Positions 47,286-56,753 of a stretch of DNA of 64,000 bases are shown piece by piece. This DNA comes from Propionibacterium cyclohexanicum (GTDB lineage: Bacteria > Actinomycetota > Actinomycetes > Propionibacteriales > Propionibacteriaceae): contig NZ_FOGZ01000003.1 in the NCBI RefSeq assembly GCF_900111365.1, positions 62,001 to 126,000 on the forward strand. Reading direction: 5' to 3'. Every line of letters starts with the position of its first letter. The stretch's first letter is position 1. The position numbers and the translations under genes were made by a program. The notes beneath the pieces were generated by a model. It saw nothing but the letters and a program-made list of their open reading frames with translations. It made no database searches and was not told the origin of the DNA.

Positions 47286-47528
47286 GACGCACGGCTCCTC
47301 TCTCTTGACAACGTCATGCTCTCGGAGCCGGTTGTGGAGGAACTGCCAGGGTGCTGTGGCACTGCTGTGGTGCGTGCGCGCCGTGGCCTTCACAGCTCGG
47401 TGACAGGCGGCATGCCTGGACGGCCGGTGCCATGCAGGTCTGCGCACGACGGCGTTGCCCTCGAGAGTGGCCGAGGTCGAGCGAGCCATCTCGGCCGGGC
47501 TGCCCCAGCCCGGCCATTCGTGGCCGGG

Positions 47529-49325
47529 TCAGCCGATTGGGGCCCACTGCGGCCCCGTCTCGCCCAGCTTCTCGTCCAGCTTGCCGAACAGCGGCACCGG
47601 CTTGCTCAGCGGCGTCCCGGGCACCACCTGACGCGACCGCCACACCGCCTGCTCGTGGGCATAGTCGCCCATGAGCACCGGGTAGCTCGTCGCCTCCTCA
47701 CCCTCGCCCTCGCTCACCTGGCGAATCTGTGGCTGGGCAGCCCACACGCCCTGCCCGCCGAGCATCTCGAAGACCTTCTGCGCCGAATGCGGCAGGAAGG
47801 GCGTAAGAAGGGTGTTCGTGTCGCAGACCACCTGGAGGGCGGTGTTGAGCACGGTGTCCCGGCGTTGCGGGTCGCCCTTGAGCTTCCAGGGTTCCTGGCC
47901 GCTGAGATACTGGTTCGCCAGTGCGGCAACGCGCATCGCCTCGGTGATGGCAGCGCGGAATTTGCACTGCTCCAGCAGCTCGCCGACGGTCTGGAAGGCC
48001 CGCCGTGAGGCGGCCAGCAGGTCCTCGTCGGCCTGGGTGAGCTCGTGGGCTGGCGGGATGGCGCCGTTGTTCTTGAAGGCCATGGACACGGACCGGTTGA
48101 CCAGATTGCCCCACTCATTGGCCAGTTCGTTGTTGTTCCGGCGGACGAACTCGTCCCAGGTGAAGTCGGTGTCGCGGTTCTCCGGTCCGGCAACAGCGAT
48201 GTAGTAGCGCAGCGCGTCGGGGCCGAACTCGCGCAGGAAGTCACCGACGTAGATGACCACACCGTGGCTCGTGTCGACCTTGGAACCCTTCATGGTGAGG
48301 AACTCCGAGCTGACCACCTCGGTGGGCAGGTCGAGAGTGCCCAGCCACTCGCTCGGACGCCCGCCGCGGCTTCCCTTCCCATTGATGCCGAGCAGCATGG
48401 ACGGCCAGATCACCGAGTGGAAGACGATGTTGTCCTTGCCCATGAAGTAGTAGCTGCGGGCATCGGGATCCTGCCACCAGGCCTTCCAGGCATCCGGATC
48501 GCCGGTACGCGCCGCCCACTCGATGCTTGCCGACAGATAGCCGATCACCGCATCGAACCAGACGTAGATCCGCTTCATGTCCTCGTGCTCCCAGCCCTCG
48601 ACCGGGATCGGGATGCCCCAGTCGAGGTCGCGGGTGATGGCGCGGGGCTTGAGTTCCTTGGCGAAGTTGTAGCTGAAGTTCAAGACATTGGGGCGCCAGT
48701 CGTGGCGCGAGTCGAGCCAGGCCATGAGCTGCTCGGCCAGTGCGGGCAGATCGAGGAAGAAGTGGGTTGTTTCGACGAACTGCGGCACCTCGCCGTCGAT
48801 GCGGCTGTGCGGGTTGATGAGGTCGGTCGGGTCGAGCTGGTTGCCGCAGTTGTCGCATTGGTCGCCGCGCGCGGCGGTGAACCCGCAGATCGGGCAGGTG
48901 CCCTCGACATAGCGGTCGGCCAGGGTGCGCCCGGTGCTCGGCGAGAGCGCCCCCAGCTGAGTCTGCTTGATGACATATCCGTTCTCGTAGAGGGTACGGA
49001 AGACCTCCTGGGTGACGGCCTCGTGGTTGCGGGTCGTCGTGCGGGTGTACAGATCGTAGGACAGCCCCAGACCTTGCAGGTCGTGGACGATGACCTCGTG
49101 GTACTTGTCTGCGGTCTGCTGGGGGGTGAGCCCCTCGGCTTCGGCCTTCACCTGGATCGCGGTGCCATGCTCGTCGGACCCCGAGACGAGCAGGACCTCG
49201 TTGCCCGCCATTCGCATGTATCTCGCGAAGACGTCGGAGGGAACCCCGAATCCGGAGACATGACCGATGTGACGAGGGCCGTTGGCATAGGGCCAGGCGG
49301 CCGTCGCGAGAATGTGGGCGCACAT
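47529..49325 (-). CDS. metG: Methionyl-tRNA synthetase
   Basis: A 598-residue class I synthetase. [19 protein letters not shown] holds the HIGH motif, the zinc knuckle has CPIC and CDNC, and [19 protein letters not shown] and [13 protein letters not shown] are catalytic-core blocks. The KMSKS loop is degenerate: [19 protein letters not shown], where related enzymes usually have SKFSTSRG. The anticodon-binding helical domain follows ([17 protein letters not shown]). There is no C-terminal tRNA-binding EMAP domain. The 243 bp between this stop and the MacB-type permease (47286-47528) contain no gene that I can see. Confidence 0.95.
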   Translation of the reverse strand: MCAHILATAAWPYANGPRHIGHVSGFGVPSDVFARYMRMAGNEVLLVSGSDEHGTAIQVKAEAEGLTPQQTADKYHEVIVHDLQGLGLSYDLYTRTTTRNHEAVTQEVFRTLYENGYVIKQTQLGALSPSTGRTLADRYVEGTCPICGFTAARGDQCDNCGNQLDPTDLINPHSRIDGEVPQFVETTHFFLDLPALAEQLMAWLDSRHDWRPNVLNFSYNFAKELKPRAITRDLDWGIPIPVEGWEHEDMKRIYVWFDAVIGYLSASIEWAARTGDPDAWKAWWQDPDARSYYFMGKDNIVFHSVIWPSMLLGINGKGSRGGRPSEWLGTLDLPTEVVSSEFLTMKGSKVDTSHGVVIYVGDFLREFGPDALRYYIAVAGPENRDTDFTWDEFVRRNNNELANEWGNLVNRSVSMAFKNNGAIPPAHELTQADEDLLAASRRAFQTVGELLEQCKFRAAITEAMRVAALANQYLSGQEPWKLKGDPQRRDTVLNTALQVVCDTNTLLTPFLPHSAQKVFEMLGGQGVWAAQPQIRQVSEGEGEEATSYPVLMGDYAHEQAVWRSRQVVPGTPLSKPVPLFGKLDEKLGETGPQWAPIG

Positions 49326-49432
49326 GAGCCACAGGATAGCGGTGGGCGGGAACCGGCCGTGATCGTGCTGGGGAGCGAGCGCCAGGTACGGGAGCGGCCG
49401 GGCACGGGAGCCCTCCGCGAGATGATGGCCCC

Positions 49433-50191
49433 GTGACGATCTCGCCGAGTTGGCAGCTGGCCGTAGCCCTCGCGGCCCTGGTGGCGCTGGGGATGGTGGC
49501 CTCGGGGCTGGGCCGAATGGGGCTGGCGCGCGCAGTGGGCTGGGCCAGTGCCCGGGCGACGGTGCAGCTGTTCGGCATCTCGTTCATCGTCGTGCTGTGC
49601 ATCGGCAGGTGGTGGAGCAGCGCCCTGTTTCTGCTGGCGATGTTCGCGGTCGCCGTGCGCACCACCACCGCACGGGTGGGCGTGCGGAGGGCCTGGCCCT
49701 GGTCGGCATCGAGCATCGCCGCAGGTGTGCTGCCGGTGCTCGCCGCCGTCTTCTGCAGCGGCGCCGCGCCCGTCAACGGCTATGCCCTGCTGCCGATCGG
49801 CAGCATCATGATCGGCAATATGATGAGCGTCCACACGCTCAACGGACGCCGGGCCTTTCCCGCGCTGCGCGATGGCCTGCCGAGCTACGAGGCGGCGTTG
49901 TCCGTGGGGCTCCAGCGCGGCGAAGCGATCGGGTTGGTGCTCGCGCCGGTCCGCAAGGAGGCAGTGCTCCCCGAGGTCGACTCGGTGCGCACCTCGGGTC
50001 TGGTCACCCTGCCCGGGGCCTTCATCGGCGTCCTGCTGGGCGGCGGCACTGCAGTGCAGGCCGGTGCCTCCCAGCTGCTCGTGCTCTTCGGGATCTTGTC
50101 GGGCCAGATCGTCACCGTGGTGACGATGAACGCGCTCATCAGGGCTGCACTGCTGCTGCCCGATGAGCTGCATGAGCGGCTCATCGGCTGA
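49433..50191 (+). CDS. FetB/YbbM (UPF0014) family permease
   Basis: A 252-residue polytopic protein with about six or seven helices ([56 protein letters not shown]). The signature [20 protein letters not shown] and the coupling-helix region [20 protein letters not shown] mark the FetB family, permeases of FetAB-type exporters implicated in iron efflux and oxidative-stress resistance. No FetA-like ATPase gene is adjacent, so the partner must be elsewhere or the protein differs in function. The GTG at 49433 gives a start immediately before the first helix. Confidence 0.8.
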   Translation: MTISPSWQLAVALAALVALGMVASGLGRMGLARAVGWASARATVQLFGISFIVVLCIGRWWSSALFLLAMFAVAVRTTTARVGVRRAWPWSASSIAAGVLPVLAAVFCSGAAPVNGYALLPIGSIMIGNMMSVHTLNGRRAFPALRDGLPSYEAALSVGLQRGEAIGLVLAPVRKEAVLPEVDSVRTSGLVTLPGAFIGVLLGGGTAVQAGASQLLVLFGILSGQIVTVVTMNALIRAALLLPDELHERLIG

Positions 50192-50255
50192 GCCACTGAG
50201 GGCCGGGCACCCGCACTCCGGGATAGGGTCGAACCGACGTCGAAAGGCAGAGACG

Positions 50256-51179
50256 ATGACCGACACCGTGGAATTCCATGTCCAAGACGGCGTGGGACAC
50301 ATCATTCTTCGCCGGCCCGAGGCCCTCAATGCACTGACTCCGGACATGATCTGGCAGATCAGCGCCCGGCTCACGGCGTGGCGCACCGATGACGAGGTGG
50401 CTTCGCTGGACATCAGCGGCGAGGGCAGGGCCTATTGCGCCGGCGCCGATGTGCGCTGGATGCGCACCGTGATCCTCGAGGAGGGGCTCAATGCTGCCCT
50501 CCACTTCCTCGACGACGAGTATGCGATGGACCGGCTCGTCGCCGAGTTCGGCAAGCCGGTGACGACCCACCTGCACGGGGTGAGCATGGGAGGCGGCCTT
50601 GGTCTGGGCATGCACGGATCTCGGCGGATCGCCGCCGCGGATCTGGCGCTGGCCATGCCGGAAACCCAGATCGGGCTGTGGCCGGACGTGGGTATGCTCT
50701 ACGAGTTCTCCCGGCTGCCCGGCGAGACCGGAACCTGGCTGGCGATGACCGGGACGACCATCGACGCGCCCACTGCGCTCGCGCTCGGGCTGGTCGATGA
50801 GGTCCAGGGCGTCGATGCGCCCCCCGAGTTCGACCGGACCTGGATCGACGAGTGCTTCTGTGGGGACGATCCCGCCGCCATCATCGCCCGGCTGGAGGCC
50901 AGCCAGGACAACCGGGCGCGCGGCGCCGCTGCCCTCATTCGTTCGCGCTCCCCCCTGTCGGTGGTGATCACCCTCGCCGCCATCCGGCGGGCGGCGCGGC
51001 TGGTGAGCGTGGGCGCGGTGCTGCGCCAGGATTCGGCGATCGCGCACGCGATCCTTGCGGACTGCGATGTCGTCGAGGGGGTGCGCGCGCAGCTGGTGGA
51101 CAAGGATCGGGACCCGCACTGGTCGCTCGGCCGGCTCGAGGACGTGGATCCGAGCTGGGCGCGCGAGGTCGTCGCCTGA
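50256..51179 (+). CDS. Enoyl-CoA hydratase/3-hydroxyisobutyryl-CoA hydrolase-family protein
   Basis: A 307-residue crotonase-fold enzyme. Oxyanion-hole segments are EGRAYCAGADVRWMR and GVSMGGGLGLGMHGSRRIA; ALAMPETQIGLWPDVGM is the active-site strand. The C-terminus (ADCDVVEGVRAQLVDKDRDP with HWSL) matches 3-hydroxyisobutyryl-CoA hydrolases of valine breakdown better than classical hydratases. ATG 50256 follows GAAAGG at 50242-50247. It has no pathway partner nearby, so hydrolase versus hydratase activity remains open. Confidence 0.85.
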   Translation: MTDTVEFHVQDGVGHIILRRPEALNALTPDMIWQISARLTAWRTDDEVASLDISGEGRAYCAGADVRWMRTVILEEGLNAALHFLDDEYAMDRLVAEFGKPVTTHLHGVSMGGGLGLGMHGSRRIAAADLALAMPETQIGLWPDVGMLYEFSRLPGETGTWLAMTGTTIDAPTALALGLVDEVQGVDAPPEFDRTWIDECFCGDDPAAIIARLEASQDNRARGAAALIRSRSPLSVVITLAAIRRAARLVSVGAVLRQDSAIAHAILADCDVVEGVRAQLVDKDRDPHWSLGRLEDVDPSWAREVVA

Positions 51180-51205
51180 GCCGCGCCCGGCCCGCTGGCC
51201 GGCGC

Positions 51206-52174
51206 TCAGGCCGGCTGCGGGGTTCCCTGGCAGAACAGCAGCCGCCAACGGGGCCGGCCCAGCGAATCGTCGCGCACCCACACCGAGCTGCGCAGGCTTG
51301 TGCCCGATGGCGAGGTGGCCCGCCAGCGCAACAGCAGGGCGTCGGGTCCGAGCCGGGCACTTCCGAGCACCTCGAGGCGGGTGGAGCCGCCCAGCGGCTC
51401 GATCTGTGCCATCAGCCTGTTGCGCGTCCAGATGCGTCCGCTGGACCCGTATTCGACGAACTCGGGGTGGAGCAGGACGCGCAGTCTGGCGGCATTGCTC
51501 CGCACGGCGTCGGTGAGCAGCTCGCGTTCGGCGGCCACCACTGCGGCCAGATCTGCGTCCTCGGGTCTCGGCTCGCCACTGCCAGGAGCGCCAGCGCGGT
51601 CCGCATCGTCGAACAGCCCGGGCTGTGCATCCGAGGCGATCTGCGGGACGGCGCCGGCCACCGGCCCGATGCCCCGCTCATCCCCGGCGGTGCCGGCGCG
51701 AGCTGCACTCCGGGGACGATAGCCGGGACCCGGGTCGGGCTCGTCCCCGCGCTGGAAGGCCAGAGCCGCGCCGTGGGCCCTGCTGTCGGCCGCCTCATTG
51801 AGCCGGTGTCCGGCATGGCCCTTGACCCACTCGAAGGTGACTGAGCGGCCCTGCATCGCGTCGTCGATGGCCTTCATGAGCTCGACATTGCCGACGGGCT
51901 TTCCGTCGCGCTTGACCCAGCCCTTGCGTTTCCAGGCCGCCATCCACGTGGTCACCGCATTGATCACATACTGCGAGTCGCACAGGATGTGCAGGGGCTC
52001 GCCGGGGTCGACGGCGGTGGAGCGCAGCAGGTCGAGCACGGCCATCAACTCGCCCATGTTGTTCGTGCCGTGCGGCCATCCTCCGCTCGCCCAATGGTCG
52101 TCGTCGATGTACCAGGCCCAGCCTGCCGGACCCGGGTTGGACAGGGAGGAACCATCGGCTGCTGCTGTGATCAC
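51206..52174 (-). CDS. rnhA: Ribonuclease HI fused to an NTF2-like (DUF4440-type) domain
   Basis: A 322-residue fusion. Residues 1-145 are RNase HI with active-site carboxylates Asp7 (TAAADGSSLSNPG), Glu42 (NNMGELMAVL), Asp66 (ILCDSQYV) and Asp near 132 (HRLNEAADSRA), plus the substrate-handling WVKGHAGHRLNE. A 50-residue linker rich in Gly, Pro and Asp leads to a C-terminal domain (about 205-322) resembling the NTF2-like DUF4440 fold: ERELLTDAVRSNAARLRVLL, HPEFVEYGSSGRIWTRN and WRLLFCQGT. RNase HI removes RNA from RNA-DNA hybrids; the extra domain's role is unknown. Confidence 0.85.
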   Translation of the reverse strand: MITAAADGSSLSNPGPAGWAWYIDDDHWASGGWPHGTNNMGELMAVLDLLRSTAVDPGEPLHILCDSQYVINAVTTWMAAWKRKGWVKRDGKPVGNVELMKAIDDAMQGRSVTFEWVKGHAGHRLNEAADSRAHGAALAFQRGDEPDPGPGYRPRSAARAGTAGDERGIGPVAGAVPQIASDAQPGLFDDADRAGAPGSGEPRPEDADLAAVVAAERELLTDAVRSNAARLRVLLHPEFVEYGSSGRIWTRNRLMAQIEPLGGSTRLEVLGSARLGPDALLLRWRATSPSGTSLRSSVWVRDDSLGRPRWRLLFCQGTPQPA

Positions 52175-52225
52175 CGGCTCATTGTGCCCGACCGCGCCGA
52201 CAGCTGCTGCGCGCGGCGCGAGCGC

Positions 52226-52672
52226 TCACACTCGGCGCCGGCCCAGCTCGAAGGCACCCGGCAGGAGACTGCTCATCGCGAGCGGACCTTTGGGAGAATC
52301 GACCAGGCACTGCGGTCCGCCCATCTCGAACAGGATCTGGCGGCAGCGTCCACAGGGGGTGACGAGGCCCTCGGGCCCCAGGCACGACACCGCCACGAGC
52401 CGCCCGCCACCACCGGCAACCAGAGAACTGACCATTCCGCACTCGGCGCACAGCGTGAGCCCGTAGCTGGCGTTCTCGACGTTGACGCCCACCACGATCC
52501 GTCCGTCGTCCACGAGGCCGGCCGCGCCCACCGGGAACTGCGAGTATGGCGCATGGGCCCGGGAACGCACCTCCAGCGCCGCGCCGCGCAGCATCTGCCA
52601 GTCGATCCCGCCGGCCTTCCCGTCGTGGGCATCGGCCGGACATCCCCGGTGATCCGAACCATCTGCCGCCAT
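52226..52672 (-). CDS. cdd: Cytidine deaminase
   Basis: A 148-residue zinc deaminase that converts cytidine and deoxycytidine to the uridines. Substrate and zinc motifs: YSQFPVGAAGLVDDG, GVNVENASYGLTLCAECGM (with the catalytic Glu) and VTPCGRCRQILFEMGG. The start at ATG 52672 has GGGGAGGG about 8 nt upstream; the alternative at 52708 does not. The first 25 residues are a family-atypical polar extension. It is adjacent to rnhA on the same strand. Confidence 0.9.
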   Translation of the reverse strand: MAADGSDHRGCPADAHDGKAGGIDWQMLRGAALEVRSRAHAPYSQFPVGAAGLVDDGRIVVGVNVENASYGLTLCAECGMVSSLVAGGGGRLVAVSCLGPEGLVTPCGRCRQILFEMGGPQCLVDSPKGPLAMSSLLPGAFELGRRRV

Positions 52673-52763
52673 GTGCTGCCCTCCCCGAGCTCGTGAGCAT
52701 CGGCGCACCGGGAGGTGCGTCCCGCTCCCGGGCTCAAGTGTGGCGCACTGTGGTGGCTGAGGC

Positions 52764-53425
52764 TCAGGCGGCCCTCACCTGGACATCGGCATGCCGGTCG
52801 AAGCGATAGCCGATGCCTCGTACTGTGTGCACGATGTCCTCGAACTCGCCGAGTTTCACGCGCAGCCGACGGATGTGCACATCGATCGTGCGGGGATTGG
52901 GTCGGGGCTCGGGCTCACCGGCCCACAGCGTGTCCAGCAGCTCGGCGCGGGGAACGGTCTCTCCCTCGTTCTCGATGAGGTGAGTGAGCAGCCGGAACTC
53001 CTTGTTGGTGAGATTGATCGGGCGTGCGCCAATCGACACCTGGTGGCGGCCCAGATCGACGACCACCTTCGCCAGTTCCTTGCTGGGGGCTCGTGCCTCC
53101 AGCAGATCGGGATCGTGAAGGACCAGACGGACCACATCGATGTCACGCCCGCCCGTCCCGCACGGAACGACGGCTGCCGTCGCGTGGGTCTGGATCTGCG
53201 GGACCAGTTCCGCAGCGGTCTGGCGTCAGCCTCAGGGCGCTGGCGCAGATCCTGCGTCAGCGCCCTGAGGCTGACGCCAGACCTGGCCGCCTCGGCTTCG
53301 TCGATACCGATGTAGAGGGCGAATCCGCGCGCCTCCACGCGATCGGGAACTGCATGGATGGCTCGGGGAACAGCAGAGCGGGAACGGACTCGGTGAGGAC
53401 GGATCGGAGCATTGCTGACAGTCAT
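52764..53425 (-). pseudogene. Winged-helix transcriptional regulator split by an inverted duplication
   Basis: The N-terminal part, from ATG 53425, reads MTVSNAPIRPHRVRSRSAVP to FALYIGIDEAEAARSGVSLR, ALTQDLRQ. A different minus-strand frame then gives AELVPQIQTHATAAVVPCGT and GGRDIDVVRLVLHDPDLLE, leading into a complete OmpR-type winged helix (INLTNKEFRLLTHLIENEGE, PRTIDVHIRRLRVKLGEF, VRGIGYRFDRH) ending at 52764. The two frames meet at a 67-bp foldback (53217-53283) in which part of the coding sequence is duplicated in inverted orientation. A free start for the C-terminal half exists (from 53135), so a truncated DNA-binding domain could still be made. Confidence 0.8.
53217..53283. repeat. 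67-bp near-perfect inverted repeat inside a regulator gene
   Basis: Two 32-bp arms (53217-53248 and 53252-53283) are complementary with a single mismatch and a 3-nt loop ATC. Because of the foldback, both strands encode the same SGVSLRAL segment. It interrupts the winged-helix regulator and shifts its frame. Confidence 0.95.
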
Positions 53426-53836
53426 GGGATGCGCTTTCGTGTGGGCCCGGGGCCCGATGCCGAACGTGAGGGACAAGAAGGACAATCGACCCCGGCTCGA
53501 TGCATCACACATCGCCGGGCGATTGCGGCCGACCGATTGACGCGCAGTGGGCACAAAGGCCCTGGCGTCGGATGTCACAGGCGACAGAAAGTGCAAGCGC
53601 AACAGCTCATGATCATGGACCAGCCGCCGATCGCCCCGTGATGCGTGGCTGTGGCGGACAGTGGCTGGATCATGGGTCGATTCTTTCCACTGCCCCACCC
53701 GATGTCAACGCCGGCTGCCTGTCTGTGACGCACTGTTACGAGAGACAGCCCCCGTGGCACGCCTGCGGCGCGGGGACCTGGCATCTCAGGGTGCCCAAGG
53801 GCCCTGTCGCCGAAACAACCTGCCTGGACATCACAG
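53426..53836. other. Gene-free stretch upstream of the broken regulator
   Basis: No supported gene lies in these 411 bases. They presumably contain the promoter of the winged-helix regulator (minus strand) and the 3' region of the phosphotransferase gene. I see no clear hairpin terminator or repeat. Confidence 0.5.
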
Positions 53837-55117
53837 CTAGCATGTGTCCGCAGCGCGCAACCAGCCTTGCGCGATCCGAAGGATCTCGCCGGTCTGGCGC
53901 TGCCAGTCCGGCTCCTGGGTGCGGTAGGGGCCAGTGGCAAGTGAGATAGCCACCGCGGCGGTCCGCAGTCTCAGCTCCACCGGATCGACGCGCCGGTCGA
54001 AGACGTCGATCAGCCGGGTGCGCAGCACTCCCAGCCGACCCGCCTGCACCGCGTCCATGCCCTGCACCGTCGACAGATGCGCCATGAGGCAGGCCAGGTC
54101 GTCGACGCGCCGCCCTGGCCCGCAGGCATCGACGTCGAGCAGGCCCACGACGCGCCCCCCGGCAAGATGGACCTGGCCCTCGTGGAAGTCGCCGTGGGTC
54201 GGCTCGGTGCCGGGCGGTAGTCCTCGCAGGCCGCTCTCGATGGCCTCGACGAGTGAATCCAGGCGGCGCGACTCGCTGGGCAGCTGGCTGGCGACAGTGG
54301 TGGCGTAGCGGCGCGTCGCATCGCTCCATGCGAGATGCCGCGGCATGTCGAGCAGCCCGGCGGGCAGGGCGTCGAGCAGGCCGACGAGCTTCTCGCCGGC
54401 GATGGCAGGCTTCTGTTCGAACAGCAGATGGCTCATTGCCCGCCCGGGCAGGGCCGAGAGCACGATGAGGTTCTCGTCGGTCACGGCGAGCAGTGCGGGC
54501 ACCGGGATCCGGGCCCGTGACAGCATGTCGAGCCGAGCGACGGCCTGGTTGAGCTGGCGGGTGGCCAGGGCTTTGACATAGAAGACGGTGGCTCCGCCAT
54601 CGATCTCGATGCGCACGACGGCATTGCGGCGGGGCCGGTAGCCGACCACGTGCAGGGCGAGGCGTTCGGGACGCAGCGGTGGACCGAGCAGCCCGTTCTC
54701 TGCGAGCACGCGACACGCCTGTTCGGCCACCGTGATACGGACCAGCCCGGGCAATTCGGGGTCCTCGGGGTAGAACCAGGCGGCGACCTCGCGCTCGCCA
54801 TCGCTGAACACCTCGCCGCACCGGTCCTCGGCGCTGAGCCCGCCTGCCCGGGCGCTCAACCCGACGATCTCGCGGACCTCGGCATCGGGCCAGCGCACCT
54901 GGCAGGAGTATGTGACGGTCGTGCTGACGCCGGGCTGGGCGTCCACCTGATCGAGCGTGATCGCACCGAGCCGCCCACCATGGGCACTGACGAGGGCAGC
55001 GATGATCTCCCGGGCCTGGATGCCGGTGAGCAGCAAAGCGCCGTCCGCGTCACCACCCTGGGCGCCGCGCTCAAGGCGTCCGGCGCTGCGCGGCATCCCG
55101 AAGCGGCCACGCCTCAC
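53837..55117 (-). CDS. Aminoglycoside phosphotransferase-fold kinase of unknown substrate
   Basis: A 426-residue protein. The C-terminal two-thirds have the APH kinase-like fold: NAVVRIEIDGGATVFYVKAL with the ATP-site Lys, ENLIVLSALPGRAMSHLLFE, the catalytic loop EPTHGDFHEGQVHL and the metal-binding VVGLLDVDACGPGRRVDDL. The first 130 residues are an extra domain without recognised motif. It could be a sugar or metabolite kinase; antibiotic resistance is not implied. The GTG start overlaps the CorC/CNNM stop (GTGA), so the genes are co-transcribed. An in-frame downstream start is possible. Confidence 0.8.
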   Translation of the reverse strand: MRRGRFGMPRSAGRLERGAQGGDADGALLLTGIQAREIIAALVSAHGGRLGAITLDQVDAQPGVSTTVTYSCQVRWPDAEVREIVGLSARAGGLSAEDRCGEVFSDGEREVAAWFYPEDPELPGLVRITVAEQACRVLAENGLLGPPLRPERLALHVVGYRPRRNAVVRIEIDGGATVFYVKALATRQLNQAVARLDMLSRARIPVPALLAVTDENLIVLSALPGRAMSHLLFEQKPAIAGEKLVGLLDALPAGLLDMPRHLAWSDATRRYATTVASQLPSESRRLDSLVEAIESGLRGLPPGTEPTHGDFHEGQVHLAGGRVVGLLDVDACGPGRRVDDLACLMAHLSTVQGMDAVQAGRLGVLRTRLIDVFDRRVDPVELRLRTAAVAISLATGPYRTQEPDWQRQTGEILRIAQGWLRAADTC

Positions 55118-56565
55118 GACGCGGACCCACCCGGCTCCCGCTGCGCCCCGGAGGCCTCGGCACGCTCCGCGTCCTGCTCGCCGGCTCCGCCCGGCGCCGA
55201 GGCGAGACGGCGACCGGCGGCAGTGACGCGATCCGCGCCTCCGGCCGGGCGCAGGCTGAGCCAGGCGACCCGTCGTCCGTCCATCTGAGCGACACGCATC
55301 TCGAACTCGTCGCCACCGGCAGCTTGGCCAGTGGCGCCGGCATCGAGCGGAGCCGGCTGCAGACGTACTGTGATGACATCGCCGACCGCAGGCACCTCGC
55401 CGCGCTGGGCCATGAAGTATCCCGCGACGGTGTCATAGGGGCCTTCGGGAAGCACATATCCCACCGCATCCTCGAAGGCCTCCAAAGTCATGAGGCCGTC
55501 GATGTCGCGTCGCAGGCGGTGCCTGCGCGTGTTGTCGTCCACGACGTCGTATTCGTCGGTGATGTCGCCGACCAGTTCCTCGACGAGGTCTTCCAGGGTG
55601 ACGATGCCGGCCGTGCCGCCGTATTCGTCGAGCACCACCGCCAGATGGGAGTGCGCCCGGCGCATGTCCGCGAGCGCGCGCGGCACCCGGACGGTCTCCG
55701 GCAACCTCAGCACCGGCCTGGCGAGGTGACTCACGGGTGTGTCCTTGGCGCCCGGTTCGGTGTCCATGAGGTCGCGCACGTGCAGGAAACCGAGAACCCG
55801 GTCGGGTGAGCCGTCGATGACCGGGTAGCGGGAGTGCGGCGCCCCCTGGACATGCGAGGTGGCGGCCGAAACAGGCATCGCGCCGGACAGGAAATCCACT
55901 TCGGTGCGTGGCACCATCACCTCGCGCAGGCTGCGGTCCCCGGCGCTGAAGACCTCGTCGACGATGTGCTTGGCCTCGGCGTCCAGGGAGCGGGCGTTGA
56001 CCACCATGGAACGCAACTCCTCGTCGCTCACTGCCTCTTTCCCGGCGTTGGGATCGAAACCGGCCAGGCGCACGAGCAGGTTCGTGCACACTCCCAGGGC
56101 CCAGATGAGGGGGCGGAAGATCGTGGCAATGCCGTTGACGAAGGGCGCCAGGCTCAGCGCCACCGTCTCGGGCTGCTGGAGGGCCAGCCGCTTGCTGAAC
56201 AGCTCGCTGATGACGATCGAGAAGAACGAGATGAGACCGGTGATGACGATCACCGCGAGCACCTTCGCGAGGCCCTCGGGAATGCCCCATGAGGTGAATG
56301 CCGGCGCCACCCAGGCCCCGGCCAGCGAATCGGAGCCGAAGGCTGACGACAGGAAGCCGGCCAGGGTGACGCCGATCTGCACGGCAGAAAGGAAGCGGTT
56401 GGGGTTCGCGGTGAGTTCCTTGATCGCGCGGCCGCGCGCACCGCGCCGGGCAAGCGACTGCACCTGGCCCTCGCGCAGCGAGACGAGCGCCATCTCGGCG
56501 GCGGAGAAGACGCCGCCGATGGCGAAGAGCAGGAAGATGATGAGGATCGAGACCCATACGGGCAT
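55114..56565 (-). CDS. CNNM/CorC-type hemolysin-family membrane protein
   Basis: A 483-residue protein: N-terminal DUF21 transmembrane domain (WVSILIIFLLFAIGGVFSAA, QIGVTLAGFLSSAFGSDSLA, LAVIVITGLISFFSIVISEL), then tandem CBS domains (VMVPRTEVDFLSGAMPVSA; RMFLPETVRV-like segment VLRLPETVRVPRALADMRRA, HLAVVLDEYGGTAGIVTLED) and a C-terminal CorC_HlyC domain after DGLMTLEAFEDAVGYVLPEG. The family is linked to Mg2+ or other ion homeostasis. ATG 56565 begins just before the first helix. It heads an operon with the APH-fold kinase. Confidence 0.9.
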   Translation of the reverse strand: MPVWVSILIIFLLFAIGGVFSAAEMALVSLREGQVQSLARRGARGRAIKELTANPNRFLSAVQIGVTLAGFLSSAFGSDSLAGAWVAPAFTSWGIPEGLAKVLAVIVITGLISFFSIVISELFSKRLALQQPETVALSLAPFVNGIATIFRPLIWALGVCTNLLVRLAGFDPNAGKEAVSDEELRSMVVNARSLDAEAKHIVDEVFSAGDRSLREVMVPRTEVDFLSGAMPVSAATSHVQGAPHSRYPVIDGSPDRVLGFLHVRDLMDTEPGAKDTPVSHLARPVLRLPETVRVPRALADMRRAHSHLAVVLDEYGGTAGIVTLEDLVEELVGDITDEYDVVDDNTRRHRLRRDIDGLMTLEAFEDAVGYVLPEGPYDTVAGYFMAQRGEVPAVGDVITVRLQPAPLDAGATGQAAGGDEFEMRVAQMDGRRVAWLSLRPAGGADRVTAAGRRLASAPGGAGEQDAERAEASGAQREPGGSAS

Positions 56566-56753
56566 GTCAGCACCGGCCCCTCAGGTTCGCGGCGTTACTG
56601 TCGCCCTCCGTGTCGGTGTCCGAGGATTGCCGGGGCTGCTGCTTCACGCTGCCAAGGATAGCGGCGCAGCCGGGTCCGACGGCCGGCTGCGCCACTGGCC
56701 TGGATCCGTCCGCCGCGCGGCGGACGTTCACCGGGGGAATCGAGCAGGGGTAT

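Noticed and set aside
47286-47489. N-terminal extension of the FtsX-type permease
   Set aside because: The extra 68 residues are Arg/His-rich without a membrane helix; ATG 47285 precedes the usual N-terminal basic segment and first helix.
53024-53641. Plus-strand ORF encoding the same SGVSLRAL segment as the regulator
   Set aside because: It is produced by the inverted repeat placing regulator coding sequence on both strands; the rest is non-protein-like.
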